From Opitutia bacterium (GTDB lineage: Bacteria; Verrucomicrobiota; Verrucomicrobiia; Opitutales; UBA953), in assembly GCA_947453335.1 (NCBI GenBank), contig CANGFP010000003.1, forward strand, positions 224,704 to 288,703: 64,000 nt of DNA. Reading direction: 5' to 3'. Positions 44,321 to 52,554 of this stretch are shown here, piece by piece. The notes beneath the pieces were generated by a model. It was not told the DNA's origin, searched no databases, and saw only the letters and a list, made by a program, of their open reading frames with translations. How positions within the stretch are numbered: the stretch's first letter is position 1; the number at the start of each line of letters is the position of its first letter. A program made the position numbers and the translations under genes.

Positions 44321-44977
44321 TCAGGCGGCGGGGATCTCGTAGCCCATCCCGCGGCGGGTGCGGATGAGCTCGTTGCCGAGCTTCCGGCGCAGGTTGCAGA
44401 CGTGGACCTCCAGGAGGTTGGACAGCGTGTCCTCGTTCTCGTCGAAGAGGTGCTCGTAGAGCTCGGCGCGCGTGACGACGGCGCCGCGGCGGTGCGCGAG
44501 GTATTCGAGCAGCGCGTACTCGCGGCCGGTCAAGGCCTGCGGTTGGCCGGCGCGGGTCACGCGCCGGGCGACGGTATCGATGAGCACGTCGCCGATGGCC
44601 AAGGCCACGCTACCGACGCTGTGGTTGCGGCGGACCAGCGCGCGCAGCCGGGCGAGGAGCTCCTGCTGGACGAACGGCTTGGCGAGGTAGTCGTCCGCCC
44701 CGAGGTCGAGCCCGACCACGCGGTCCTCGACCGAGTTCCGGGCGGTGAGCATCATGACGGGCGTGCGCTTGGTGTGACGGAGACGCCGGAGCACCTCGCG
44801 GCCGTCCATGCCGGGCATCATGTAGTCTAGGACGATGGCGTCGTAATCGAACTCCATCGCCTTGTGCAGGCCCTCGGCGCCGTTCGGCGCGGCGTCGACC
44901 GCGTAGCCTTCCTCGCGGAAGAGCCGCACCAAGCCGTTGCGGAGGTCGGCTTCGTCTTCGACGATCAGGAGGCGCAT
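44321..44977 (-). CDS. OmpR-family response regulator
   Basis: 218 residues from the ATG at 44977. The receiver domain (1-115) has acidic residues E7-D8, the phospho-acceptor D51 in IVLDYMMPGMDG, and K in the AKPF loop. The winged-helix DNA-binding domain (about 125-215) has the RRKLGNELIRTRRGMGYEI end. It is first in the pair with the histidine kinase. A longer start at 45055 would add a proline-rich N-terminus not seen in the family and is rejected. The 136 bases upstream, to the transporter stop at 45114, show no clear terminator. Confidence 0.93.
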   Translation of the reverse strand: MRLLIVEDEADLRNGLVRLFREEGYAVDAAPNGAEGLHKAMEFDYDAIVLDYMMPGMDGREVLRRLRHTKRTPVMMLTARNSVEDRVVGLDLGADDYLAKPFVQQELLARLRALVRRNHSVGSVALAIGDVLIDTVARRVTRAGQPQALTGREYALLEYLAHRRGAVVTRAELYEHLFDENEDTLSNLLEVHVCNLRRKLGNELIRTRRGMGYEIPAA

Positions 44978-45113
44978 CGGGTTAGGGGTTGCGGGATGGG
45001 GGGATGGGAACGCGAAAGAGAGCAAAGGGGAAGCGGGGATGGGGGAGCCCAGCACCTACCGTTTCCCGATAGTCTAACGGATTGGGGTTTAAGCCAAGAT
45101 TAAGGAACCGGTT

Positions 45114-46361
45114 TCACCCTTCCCCGCGGATGAAATGGCCGCGGCTGATGGCCGAATAGGCGCCGATGACCAAGGCGGACACCCCGCAGAGCCAGAAGAC
45201 CTGCCCAGGAGTCAGGCCACAGGCCCCGAAGGCCAGCCACTGCGCACCCGAGGCGGCCAGGATCCCGACGAAGCTGAGCAGGTTGGCCGCGCCCTGCACG
45301 GCCCCCTTGCTCTCCGGCGCAGGGCGATGCTGCAGGACCGCGGCGATGGGGACGATGAAGAGGCCGGCCGAGAAGCCGAGAGCCACGAGGGCCGCGGCGA
45401 AGCCGGGAACGCCGATGCCCGTCCAGCCCATCGGGATGGTGCTCAGGGCCAAGCCCAAGGCCCCGACCGGCACGAGGCGATACTCGATGCGGCCACGCGA
45501 GGCGTAGCCGGCCAGGAGGCTGCCGAAGCCGATGCCCAAGGCCAGCGCGGCGCTCAGGAGGCCGCTGTCGGTCTCGCGCAGCCTCAGGATATCGCGCGCG
45601 TAGATGAGGACGTTCATCTGGACCAAAGCGGCCAGGAAGAAGAAACCGACGTTGCCCCAGTTGGCGCGCCAGAGGTCGCGGTCGCCGCGCATGACCTGCA
45701 GCTGATGCCACAGTTCCTTCAGCGGATTCAACGGCAGCGGACGGTCCGGCGCCGCCGCCGGCACGGCGGTGATGCCTCGACTGAACACCCAACCCACCAA
45801 GGCCAAGGCCGCCAGAATCAGGCCAGCCCAGGCAGGATGGCCGGCGAGGTTCTCCGCGAAGAACGCGCCGGCGACGATGCCCGCGATGATGCCGAGGAAG
45901 GTCAGGAGCTCGAGGATGCCGTTGCCCCACGAGAGGCGGTCGTGCGGCAGGACCTCAGGTAGGATGCCGTATTTGGACGGCCCGAAGACGGCGCTGTGCG
46001 TGCCCATCAGGAACACGGAGGCAAGTTCCAACGTCAGGTTGCCTAGGCCGAGCGCGACGGCCGCGAAGAGCATGATGCCGACCTCGGCGGTCTTCACCGA
46101 GACCATCACGCGGCGCTTGCTGAAGCGGTCCGCCAACCAGCCGCCCAGCATCGAGAAGAGGATGAACGGCGCCGCGAAGAGCGCGCCGACCAAGGCGACG
46201 TAGGCATGCTGGTCGTCGGCCGACATCGGCCGGGCCATGACGAGCAGCACCACGAGGTTCTTGAGCGCGTTGTCGCTGAAGGCGTTCTGGAACTGGGTGG
46301 CCATGAGGCACCAGAAACCCCGGCGCCAACCGGCGGCGTCTACCTGTTGACCCTCGTGCAT
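45114..46361 (-). CDS. LplT-like major facilitator transporter
   Basis: 415 residues with about 11-12 membrane helices. QFQNAFSDNALKNLVVLLV at the N-terminus, GGWLADRFSKRRVMVSVKTAEVG and THSAVFGPSKYGILPEVLP are characteristic of the lysophospholipid transporter LplT group (MFS). LplT moves lysophospholipid inward for re-acylation by Aas; in many genomes the two are fused or adjacent, but no acyltransferase domain is present here. Substrate assignment is therefore tentative. Confidence 0.8.
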   Translation of the reverse strand: MHEGQQVDAAGWRRGFWCLMATQFQNAFSDNALKNLVVLLVMARPMSADDQHAYVALVGALFAAPFILFSMLGGWLADRFSKRRVMVSVKTAEVGIMLFAAVALGLGNLTLELASVFLMGTHSAVFGPSKYGILPEVLPHDRLSWGNGILELLTFLGIIAGIVAGAFFAENLAGHPAWAGLILAALALVGWVFSRGITAVPAAAPDRPLPLNPLKELWHQLQVMRGDRDLWRANWGNVGFFFLAALVQMNVLIYARDILRLRETDSGLLSAALALGIGFGSLLAGYASRGRIEYRLVPVGALGLALSTIPMGWTGIGVPGFAAALVALGFSAGLFIVPIAAVLQHRPAPESKGAVQGAANLLSFVGILAASGAQWLAFGACGLTPGQVFWLCGVSALVIGAYSAISRGHFIRGEG

Positions 46362-46408
46362 GGCTCCATCACAGCCGCCGCCAAGGGGACGGCAAACCTA
46401 TTAGCCCC

Positions 46409-47287
46409 TTAGCCCTTCAGCTGCGCGAACATCTCCAGGGCCGACTGCGAACGGTTGAGGATGTAGACGTGGTAACCGGGGACGCCGCGGGCCAGCAGCC
46501 CGCGCACCTGACGCACGGCCCACGAAACCCCGACCTTGCGCTGGGCCTCCTCGTCCTCCCCGCAGGCTTCGAGCTCGCGCACGAGCGCATCGGGGATCCT
46601 GGCCTGGCAGAAGCCGCAGAAACGGCGCGCCTGCTTGAGCGAAAGCACCGGCATGATGCCGGGCAGGATCGGCACCGAGACGCCGGCCGCGCGCGCGCGG
46701 GCCACGAACCGGAAGTAGTCCTCGTTGTCCAGGAAGAGCTGCGTGGTGACGAAATCGGCTCCCGCGGCGACCTTGCCGGCGAGGTGCCGGATGTCCGACA
46801 GGTCGTCGGGCGAGCTCGGGTGCCGCTCGGGGAAGCCCGCCACGCCGATCGCGAAGCGACCGGGCCGCTCGCGGCGGATCAGGTCGACGAGACCCAAGGC
46901 GTGCGCGAAGCCTTCGGGGTGCGCCGTGAACTCGGTCTGGCCCTTGGGCGGGTCGCCGCGCAAAGCCAGGATGCCGACGAAACCGGCGGCGTCGTACTTG
47001 GCGACGATGTCGGCGAGTTCCGCACGGCTATGCCCGACGCAGGTCAGGTGCGCGATGAGCGGGAAGCCGGCCTGCACGAGCTTGGCGCCGTACTCGAGGA
47101 CCGTCGAACGGTCGGAACCGCCGGCGCCGTAGGTGAAGGACGCGAAATCGATGCCCATCGGCTGCAGGGCGCGGGCCGTCTCGAGCATCGCCGCGGCTTC
47201 CTCGGGCTTCTTCGGCGGGAAGAACTCCACGGAGACCGTCGGGCGGCCGGGGGACCGCAGGCGGGCGATGAAGGCGTCTCTCAACAT
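46409..47287 (-). CDS. metF: 5,10-methylenetetrahydrofolate reductase
   Basis: A flavoenzyme that reduces methylene-THF to methyl-THF for methionine synthesis. 292 residues from the ATG at 47287; an in-frame TTG nine bases earlier is less likely. VSVEFFPPKKPEEA, the conserved HLTCVGHSRAEL, GILALRGDPPKG and FVTTQLFLDNEDYFRFV are all present. A promoter with an inverted repeat between its -35 and -10 lies in the 51-base gap to the upstream DUF983 gene. Transcription would begin almost at the ATG. Confidence 0.95.
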   Translation of the reverse strand: MLRDAFIARLRSPGRPTVSVEFFPPKKPEEAAAMLETARALQPMGIDFASFTYGAGGSDRSTVLEYGAKLVQAGFPLIAHLTCVGHSRAELADIVAKYDAAGFVGILALRGDPPKGQTEFTAHPEGFAHALGLVDLIRRERPGRFAIGVAGFPERHPSSPDDLSDIRHLAGKVAAGADFVTTQLFLDNEDYFRFVARARAAGVSVPILPGIMPVLSLKQARRFCGFCQARIPDALVRELEACGEDEEAQRKVGVSWAVRQVRGLLARGVPGYHVYILNRSQSALEMFAQLKG

Positions 47288-47294
47288 TCGTATC

Positions 47295-47324
47295 AACCTA
47301 TCAAGATTTGATGATGCAAGTCAA
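47295..47324 (-). promoter_or_regulatory. metF promoter with operator-like inverted repeat in its spacer
   Basis: On the minus strand, TTGACT (47324-47319), an 18-base spacer and TAGGTT (47300-47295). ATCAA-GAT-TTGAT (47300-47312) lies within the spacer and its last base touches the -10. TTGATA also occurs twice in direct order (47304-47299, 47296-47291). This is the place where a repressor would block polymerase; an ArsR-type methionine regulator is one possibility. Confidence 0.45.
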
Positions 47325-47338
47325 GACCCGACGATGGC

Positions 47339-47746
47339 CTATCGGCCGGCCGGCCGGGAGCCTTGGTTGGCGGGCAATTCCTCGGGCAGGGCCACGTGGT
47401 AGGCCATGACCATCCAGCACAGCATGACGGGATAGATGAGGACGATGAAGCCCAGCGAGCCGAGGATGCCGAGGGCGACGCCCTGCCCTACGGTGAGCAG
47501 CTTGAAGCCGACGAGGAAGCAGGTGGGGATGATGACGAAGATGATCGCGGCGACGTACCCGATGGAGGTCGTGCCGGAATAGACGCCGGCGGACTTGGCG
47601 AGGTCCAGGCCGCACCCCTGCGCGCAGGCGTCGTTCAGGCGGAACCAGGACTTCAGCAGCCCCGGCCGTCCGCAGTTCGGACAACGACACAGCAAGCCGC
47701 GCATCATGATGTCGCCACGGGTGACCTTGAGGGTGGGTTCTGGCAT
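47339..47746 (-). CDS. DUF983 membrane protein
   Basis: 135 residues from the ATG at 47746; a GTG 18 bases upstream is an alternative. An N-terminal zinc-ribbon-like segment (RCPNCGRPGLLKSWFRL, then a second Cys pair in DACAQGCGLDL) is followed by two to three membrane helices (VAAIIFVIIPTCFLVGF and a pair around LGFIVLIYPVMLCWMVMAY). This matches DUF983, a family of unknown biochemical role. It precedes metF on the same strand by 51 bases but metF seems to have its own promoter. Confidence 0.8.
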   Translation of the reverse strand: MPEPTLKVTRGDIMMRGLLCRCPNCGRPGLLKSWFRLNDACAQGCGLDLAKSAGVYSGTTSIGYVAAIIFVIIPTCFLVGFKLLTVGQGVALGILGSLGFIVLIYPVMLCWMVMAYHVALPEELPANQGSRPAGR

Positions 47747-47817
47747 GAGGGAAAGCGTCCTCACGTCCGACGGGAAGACAAGCGAAGACCTCCCGCTGCC
47801 TCAGGACGTAACCGCTC

Positions 47818-48942
47818 CTAGACCTTCAGGAACACTTTCTTCTCCTTCAGGAACCACAAGAAGAGCCATTCGACGGCGAAGAAACCCACAGCCAAAAGCA
47901 AGGAGGCCCAGGCGGCCGGAAGGAACGCGGCCACCCCACCGAAGAGGGCCTTCGAGGTGTAGCTGAAGTCGATGAACCGCGAAGCCATGTAGACGAGGAC
48001 CGAATTCATGCCGATGACGGCGAAGAAGGCGCCGAGGCCGCGCGCCCAGCCACGGACATCGATGGTCCAATAGAAGAACGCCAGGAGCAGGCTGCCCCAA
48101 CCGCAGGTCCACAGGACGAACGAGCTGGTCCAGAGGTTCTTGTTCAGCGGGAAGACGAGGCTCCAGAGGCCGCCGGCGGCGAGCAACGCCAAGCCGGCGA
48201 GCGCCAGACCGGCTGCCTTGCGGTCGCCCGAGGCCTCCTCCGCGGAGCGGCGCAACCAGAGTCCGGCCAGGATGCCGAGCAACGCGTTGCCGATCGCGGG
48301 CAGCACCGCAAGCAGGCCTTCGGGATCGTGGATGCCTTTGTGTAGCTTGCCGGGCAGGAGCAGCCGATCGACGTAGCTGGCGAAGTTGCCTTCCATCGTG
48401 AGATCGCCGGCGGCGAAGCCGGGCGCATGGCCGAGCGACAGGATCGCCCAGTAGCCGAGCAAAATGCCGACCAGCCAATACCAGAGCCGCTTGGGCGTCG
48501 CGAAACTGAAGGCGAAGATGAGTTGGGCGAACATACCCGCGAGGCCGATGCGGCCGAGCACGCTGCCGAAGCGCATGTTCTCGAGGCCCTTCCACTGGAG
48601 GCCGTTGTTGTAGACGACGCCGAGCAGGACGAGGATGAGCCCACGCTGCACGATCCTGCGGCAGACTTCCCCGCGGGCGCCTTCCGTCAGCCGGCGCGTC
48701 AGCGAATACGGCGTCGACACGCCGGCCATGAACAGGAACAGAGGGAAGATGAGGTCGTAGGCCCGGAAGCCGTTCCACTCGACGTGCTTCAGCTGCGCAT
48801 CGATCGCGCCCAGCCATCCCCATTCGGTCAGCTTGAAGAGCGCCGTGAGGATCGCGTGCCCACCGACGATCCAGAAAAGGTCGAAGCCACGCAGGGCGTC
48901 GAGCGACAGCAGACGTTCGGACTTCGGGGCAGGAGTCTCCAT
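47818..48942 (-). CDS. DUF5009 / NagX-like membrane acyltransferase
   Basis: 374 residues, about ten membrane helices. The N-terminus RLLSLDALRGFDLFWIVGGHAIL and WNGFRAYDLIFPLFLFMAGVS is the signature of the heparan-alpha-glucosaminide N-acetyltransferase-like / DUF5009 family. Members are proposed to acetylate amino sugars across the inner membrane. It is divergent from the secreted GH32 fructanase across 214 bases, so a polysaccharide-use role is plausible. The intergenic stretch 48943-49156 shows no clear promoter or palindrome that I would call. Confidence 0.8.
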   Translation of the reverse strand: METPAPKSERLLSLDALRGFDLFWIVGGHAILTALFKLTEWGWLGAIDAQLKHVEWNGFRAYDLIFPLFLFMAGVSTPYSLTRRLTEGARGEVCRRIVQRGLILVLLGVVYNNGLQWKGLENMRFGSVLGRIGLAGMFAQLIFAFSFATPKRLWYWLVGILLGYWAILSLGHAPGFAAGDLTMEGNFASYVDRLLLPGKLHKGIHDPEGLLAVLPAIGNALLGILAGLWLRRSAEEASGDRKAAGLALAGLALLAAGGLWSLVFPLNKNLWTSSFVLWTCGWGSLLLAFFYWTIDVRGWARGLGAFFAVIGMNSVLVYMASRFIDFSYTSKALFGGVAAFLPAAWASLLLAVGFFAVEWLFLWFLKEKKVFLKV

Positions 48943-49156
48943 AGGGGTGACGACTTTCTAGCCTACCGCCGAAAGAGGTCTACCCAGAATCGGGCCCTCC
49001 GCGGAGGCGGCTGCGGTTCATTTCCTGAGAGGTTGGAAAACCATTGGACGGTCGAACCACCAAGAGCCAACATCACCGGCCTACCCCAACCCACCACGTC
49101 GCGCCCCTGCCCTCTCCACCGCACGGACGAACGCCCTCCTCGCCTCGTCTGCATCC

Positions 49157-51304
49157 ATGAAATCCGTCCTCCCGCTCTCCTGCGCCTTGCTGGCCGCTTA
49201 CGCCTCGGCCGCCGAGCCCATCGTGCTCGCCGACTTCGAAGGCAAGGACTACGGCACCTGGAAGGCCGAGGGGAAAGCCTTCGGCGATGGCCCGGCCCAT
49301 GGCCGGCTCGGCGGCCAGATGGTCGTCTCAGGCTTCGAGGGCAAAGGGCTGGCCAATTCCTATCACGGCGGCGACGGCACCACGGGCACGCTGACTTCCC
49401 CGTCTTTCCGCATCGCACGGAAATACATCACGTTCCTCATCGGTGGCGGCGGCTGGACGGGCCAGACCTGCTTCGATCTCATCGTCGATGGAAAGGTCGT
49501 CCGTAGCGCCACGGGCCAGAACACCCAACCGGGCGGCGAGGAAACCCTCGAGCCCGGCTCCTGGGATGTCTCGATGTTCCTCGGCAAGGAGGCGCGCTTG
49601 GTCGCCGTCGACCGCGCCCAAGGCGGATGGGGACACATCTTGATCGACCAGGTCGTGATGACGGACGCCACGCCGGTAGCTCCGAACGCACACCTTGAAC
49701 GCTCCCTACAGGTGGACGGCTCGTCCCTGCTCGTGCCGGTCAGCAATCTCCCGCGACGAGGCGGCGAGGTCACCCTCGCGCTCTACCTCGGGACGAAAAA
49801 AGTCCAGGACTTCACCGTCAACCTGCCGCGGGCCGGCGAACCCTCGTGGCTCGCGAGCTACCCCCTGTCGACCTTCGGATTGGGAGGCAAGACCGTGCGG
49901 CTGACGACTTCCGACGGTCGCAAGGTCCCGGCGGAATGCCGCGCGGCCTTCGAGTCCATCCGTTGCGGCGACGAACAGGAAGCCCTCCGTGCCGCGAACT
50001 ACGACGAACCTTACCGGAACCAGTTCCACGCGTCCTCCCGGCTCGGCTGGAACAACGACCCGAACGGGATGGTGTTCGCGAACGGCAAGTACCACCTCTA
50101 CTATCAATACAACCCCTGCGGCATCTTCTGGGGCAACATGCATTGGGGGCACCTGGAAAGCACCGACCTCGTGCGCTGGGAGCAGCAGCCCATCGTGCTC
50201 TTCCAACGGACGACGAAGGACATGGCCTATTCGGGCGGCGGCTGGGTCGACGCCGAAGGCACGGCGGGCCTGGGCAAGGGCACGCAGTTCGCGGCGTTCA
50301 CCAGCACCGGTCGCGGCGAATGCGTCGCCTACAGCAAGGATCGCGGACGGACGTTTGAGGAACTCCCCGGGAATCCGATGGTGAAGCACAAAGGGCGCGA
50401 CCCCAAGGTCATCTGGTACGCACCCGAGCGCAAATGGATCATGGTGGTCTATTCGGAGGACGAGTGGGCCGGCTGCGCGGCCGTGCCGCCCGACGCCGGC
50501 AACAAGGCCCACGCCGTCCGCCATCTCGCCTTCTACGCCTCGCGCGACCTAAGCGAGTGGCAGCTCGTCGGTGGCTTCACGGATCCGGATCGATCGGCCG
50601 TCTACGAATGCCCGGAGATGTTCGAACTCCCGGTCGTCGGCGCGCCTGGCCAGAGCCGCTGGATCGTGACCGCCGCCTCCAACCGCTACTTCATCGGCAC
50701 CTTCGATGGGCGCAGTTTCCACAAGGAAGCCGGCCCCTTCGGCACCCGCCATGGCGCGTTCTACGCGGCGCAGACCTTCAGCGACGTCCCCGATGGCCGC
50801 CGCATCCAGATCGGCTGGCTGCAGACCGACACCTACCTCGACCGCTTCCCCGCTCAGCACTCCAACCAAGGCTTCACGCTGCCGCATGAGCTGACCCTGC
50901 GCTCCACCCCGGCCGGCCTCCGCCTCTTCTACACGCCCGTCAAGGAACTCGAATCCCTCCGCGGCGCGGTCCTCGCCGAAGGCGCTGACCTGACAGCCGA
51001 GCAAGCCACCGAGCTGCTCCAGAAGTGCCGCAGGGAACTCTCCGAGGTGCTCATCGAACTCTCGGGTCCTAGCCGGACCAGGCTGCTCCTGAACGGCGTG
51101 GACGCCTCCTTCGAAGGACAGCGCGCGCAGATCTTCGCCGACCGCATCGTCAACGAGACCTACATCGACGACGGCGCCACCTACGAGATCGCCAAGCGCA
51201 CAGCCAAGGAGTTCGACTTGACGCAAACGCGGCTGGAACTGCCCGCCGGCGTCAAGGTGGTCCGCCTCAAAGCCTACCGCCTGAACACCATCTGGCCCAA
51301 GTGA
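49157..51304 (+). CDS. Secreted GH32 fructan hydrolase (levanase/inulinase-like)
   Basis: 715 residues. A signal peptide (1-19) is followed by a beta-sandwich, LamG/CBM66-like domain about 20-170 (VLADFEGKDYGTWKAEG, FLIGGGGWTGQTCFDLIVDGK). A second small sandwich segment about 178-275 precedes the five-bladed GH32 propeller from about 285. Catalytic residues are the nucleophile D301 in WNNDPNG, the transition-state D415 in RDPK and the acid/base E484 in ECPEMFEL. The C-terminal GH32 sandwich ends the chain. Export plus extra sandwich domains suggest polymeric fructan rather than sucrose; levan versus inulin cannot be told. Confidence 0.9.
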   Translation: MKSVLPLSCALLAAYASAAEPIVLADFEGKDYGTWKAEGKAFGDGPAHGRLGGQMVVSGFEGKGLANSYHGGDGTTGTLTSPSFRIARKYITFLIGGGGWTGQTCFDLIVDGKVVRSATGQNTQPGGEETLEPGSWDVSMFLGKEARLVAVDRAQGGWGHILIDQVVMTDATPVAPNAHLERSLQVDGSSLLVPVSNLPRRGGEVTLALYLGTKKVQDFTVNLPRAGEPSWLASYPLSTFGLGGKTVRLTTSDGRKVPAECRAAFESIRCGDEQEALRAANYDEPYRNQFHASSRLGWNNDPNGMVFANGKYHLYYQYNPCGIFWGNMHWGHLESTDLVRWEQQPIVLFQRTTKDMAYSGGGWVDAEGTAGLGKGTQFAAFTSTGRGECVAYSKDRGRTFEELPGNPMVKHKGRDPKVIWYAPERKWIMVVYSEDEWAGCAAVPPDAGNKAHAVRHLAFYASRDLSEWQLVGGFTDPDRSAVYECPEMFELPVVGAPGQSRWIVTAASNRYFIGTFDGRSFHKEAGPFGTRHGAFYAAQTFSDVPDGRRIQIGWLQTDTYLDRFPAQHSNQGFTLPHELTLRSTPAGLRLFYTPVKELESLRGAVLAEGADLTAEQATELLQKCRRELSEVLIELSGPSRTRLLLNGVDASFEGQRAQIFADRIVNETYIDDGATYEIAKRTAKEFDLTQTRLELPAGVKVVRLKAYRLNTIWPK

Positions 51305-51730
51305 CCGACCACGGGGCGAACCTCACCAATAGGACCTCACCCAGTCGCGAGGCGGCGAAACCCCAGAGAGGACGGTACTCGAAGTAAGTCCCTCATGGCG
51401 AAAACCCGAGTGTTTATAGATGTTCGCCGTTTCGTTGGTCAAACCATTGGATAACCTACCGACCAATTCGGTCAAATCCTGCAGAACGTGGAAACCCGAG
51501 GGAGTTTCGTCCGAGTTAATCCCGGATTAAACGAAGATGGTCTCCATTCCCACCGCACTGCCTACCGGTGGCCGGAAACAGCTAGACGATTGGATTGCCC
51601 GGCCACCAGCAATCCAACTGACCCCATTTAGCGCGACCAGATAACGCCACAAGCCCCCCCCAGAGGGTGGGCAGCCCAGACGCGCGACGATACAACTTCA
51701 CATCCATCGGACCCCGACTAGTCTCCTGCC
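51305..51730 (+). other. 426-base intergenic region, no gene seen
   Basis: The longest gap in the window, with lower GC than its neighbours. It holds a palindrome TTAATC-CCG-GATTAA (51516-51530) and a nine-base hairpin TTGGATTGC/GCAATCCAA (51590-51598 with 51609-51617, ten-base loop). Only short unconvincing reading frames occur. No terminator follows GH32. It could be decayed sequence, a promoter region for the Sel1-like gene or a small RNA locus. Confidence 0.4.
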
Positions 51731-52381
51731 ATGAGCAAGCCGCTGAAGACCTTGATCGCCGCGTTATTCCTCCTCTCCATCGCACTAGCCTGCATGCTGT
51801 ACCGACCGCAAAACCAACCCGGTTGGCATGACGCCGCCCTGCTCGCCAAGGCCAATCAGGCGCTTGAATCCCTGCCCGGGAAAGAAGCCGGCGACCTCCG
51901 TGCGCTCCTCGTCAGCACGGGTCCGAGCCGCATCGACGATCGCATCTCCGCCTGGTTCCAGAGCGCGATGAAGGATGAACTCAAGCCGGTCGCGGAATAT
52001 GCCGTCGCCAGCCTGCGCGCGATGGCGGAGCAAGGAGACCTCGAGGCGATGTGGCACCTGCACTTCGTGCTCACCCAGCGAATCGCGACCGCGGACGAAG
52101 GGCTCATGTGGTTGCGCAAAGCGGCCGACCTCGGCCATCCACGCTCGATCTTCGACCAGACGAGACGCGACCTGAGAGACCGCCCCGCAGAACTTGCCGC
52201 GGCGATGCTGAAATTCTCCGACCGAGAGGACGACGCCGGCTTCCAGTCGCTTCACTGGCTCGCGTCAGCGCATGAGAAGGGAGATCGCGGCCTGCCGAAG
52301 GACGCCGCCAAGTCGGCTGATTACCGGGCCCGTGCCGAAGCCCTCGGCAAGAAGCTGCATCCGCCCCGCGAGAAGAAGTGA
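51731..52381 (+). CDS. Sel1/TPR-like exported protein, unknown function
   Basis: 216 residues. An N-terminal hydrophobic helix (about 6-23, TLIAALFLLSIALACML) suggests a membrane anchor or uncleaved signal. The helical body contains Sel1-like repeats: AEQGDLEAMWHLHFVL, DEGLMWLRKAADLGHPRSIF and LHWLASAHEKGDRGLPKDAAK. Sel1 repeats mediate protein-protein contacts. GC and codon use are somewhat lower than those of nearby operons. No partner is apparent. 52382-52554 downstream shows nothing definite. Confidence 0.65.
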   Translation: MSKPLKTLIAALFLLSIALACMLYRPQNQPGWHDAALLAKANQALESLPGKEAGDLRALLVSTGPSRIDDRISAWFQSAMKDELKPVAEYAVASLRAMAEQGDLEAMWHLHFVLTQRIATADEGLMWLRKAADLGHPRSIFDQTRRDLRDRPAELAAAMLKFSDREDDAGFQSLHWLASAHEKGDRGLPKDAAKSADYRARAEALGKKLHPPREKK

Positions 52382-52554
52382 GGATTCACTTCGCCTAGGG
52401 CAGCGGGCAACAGACCACATGACGACCAAGCGCTCCCAGAACGCGCCCGGGCGTCACCGAACGCGAAAAGGCGAGGCCGGCAAGCACCGCAAGGCCACCC
52501 CAGACAGGTAGGCTGACTTCGCGGAGCGTCGCCTTGATCACCAGGGGATTGCCG

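Noticed and set aside
44321-45055. Longer response regulator starting at 45055
   Set aside because: The extra 26 residues are proline/serine-rich and precede the canonical MRLLIVEDE start of OmpR-type regulators.
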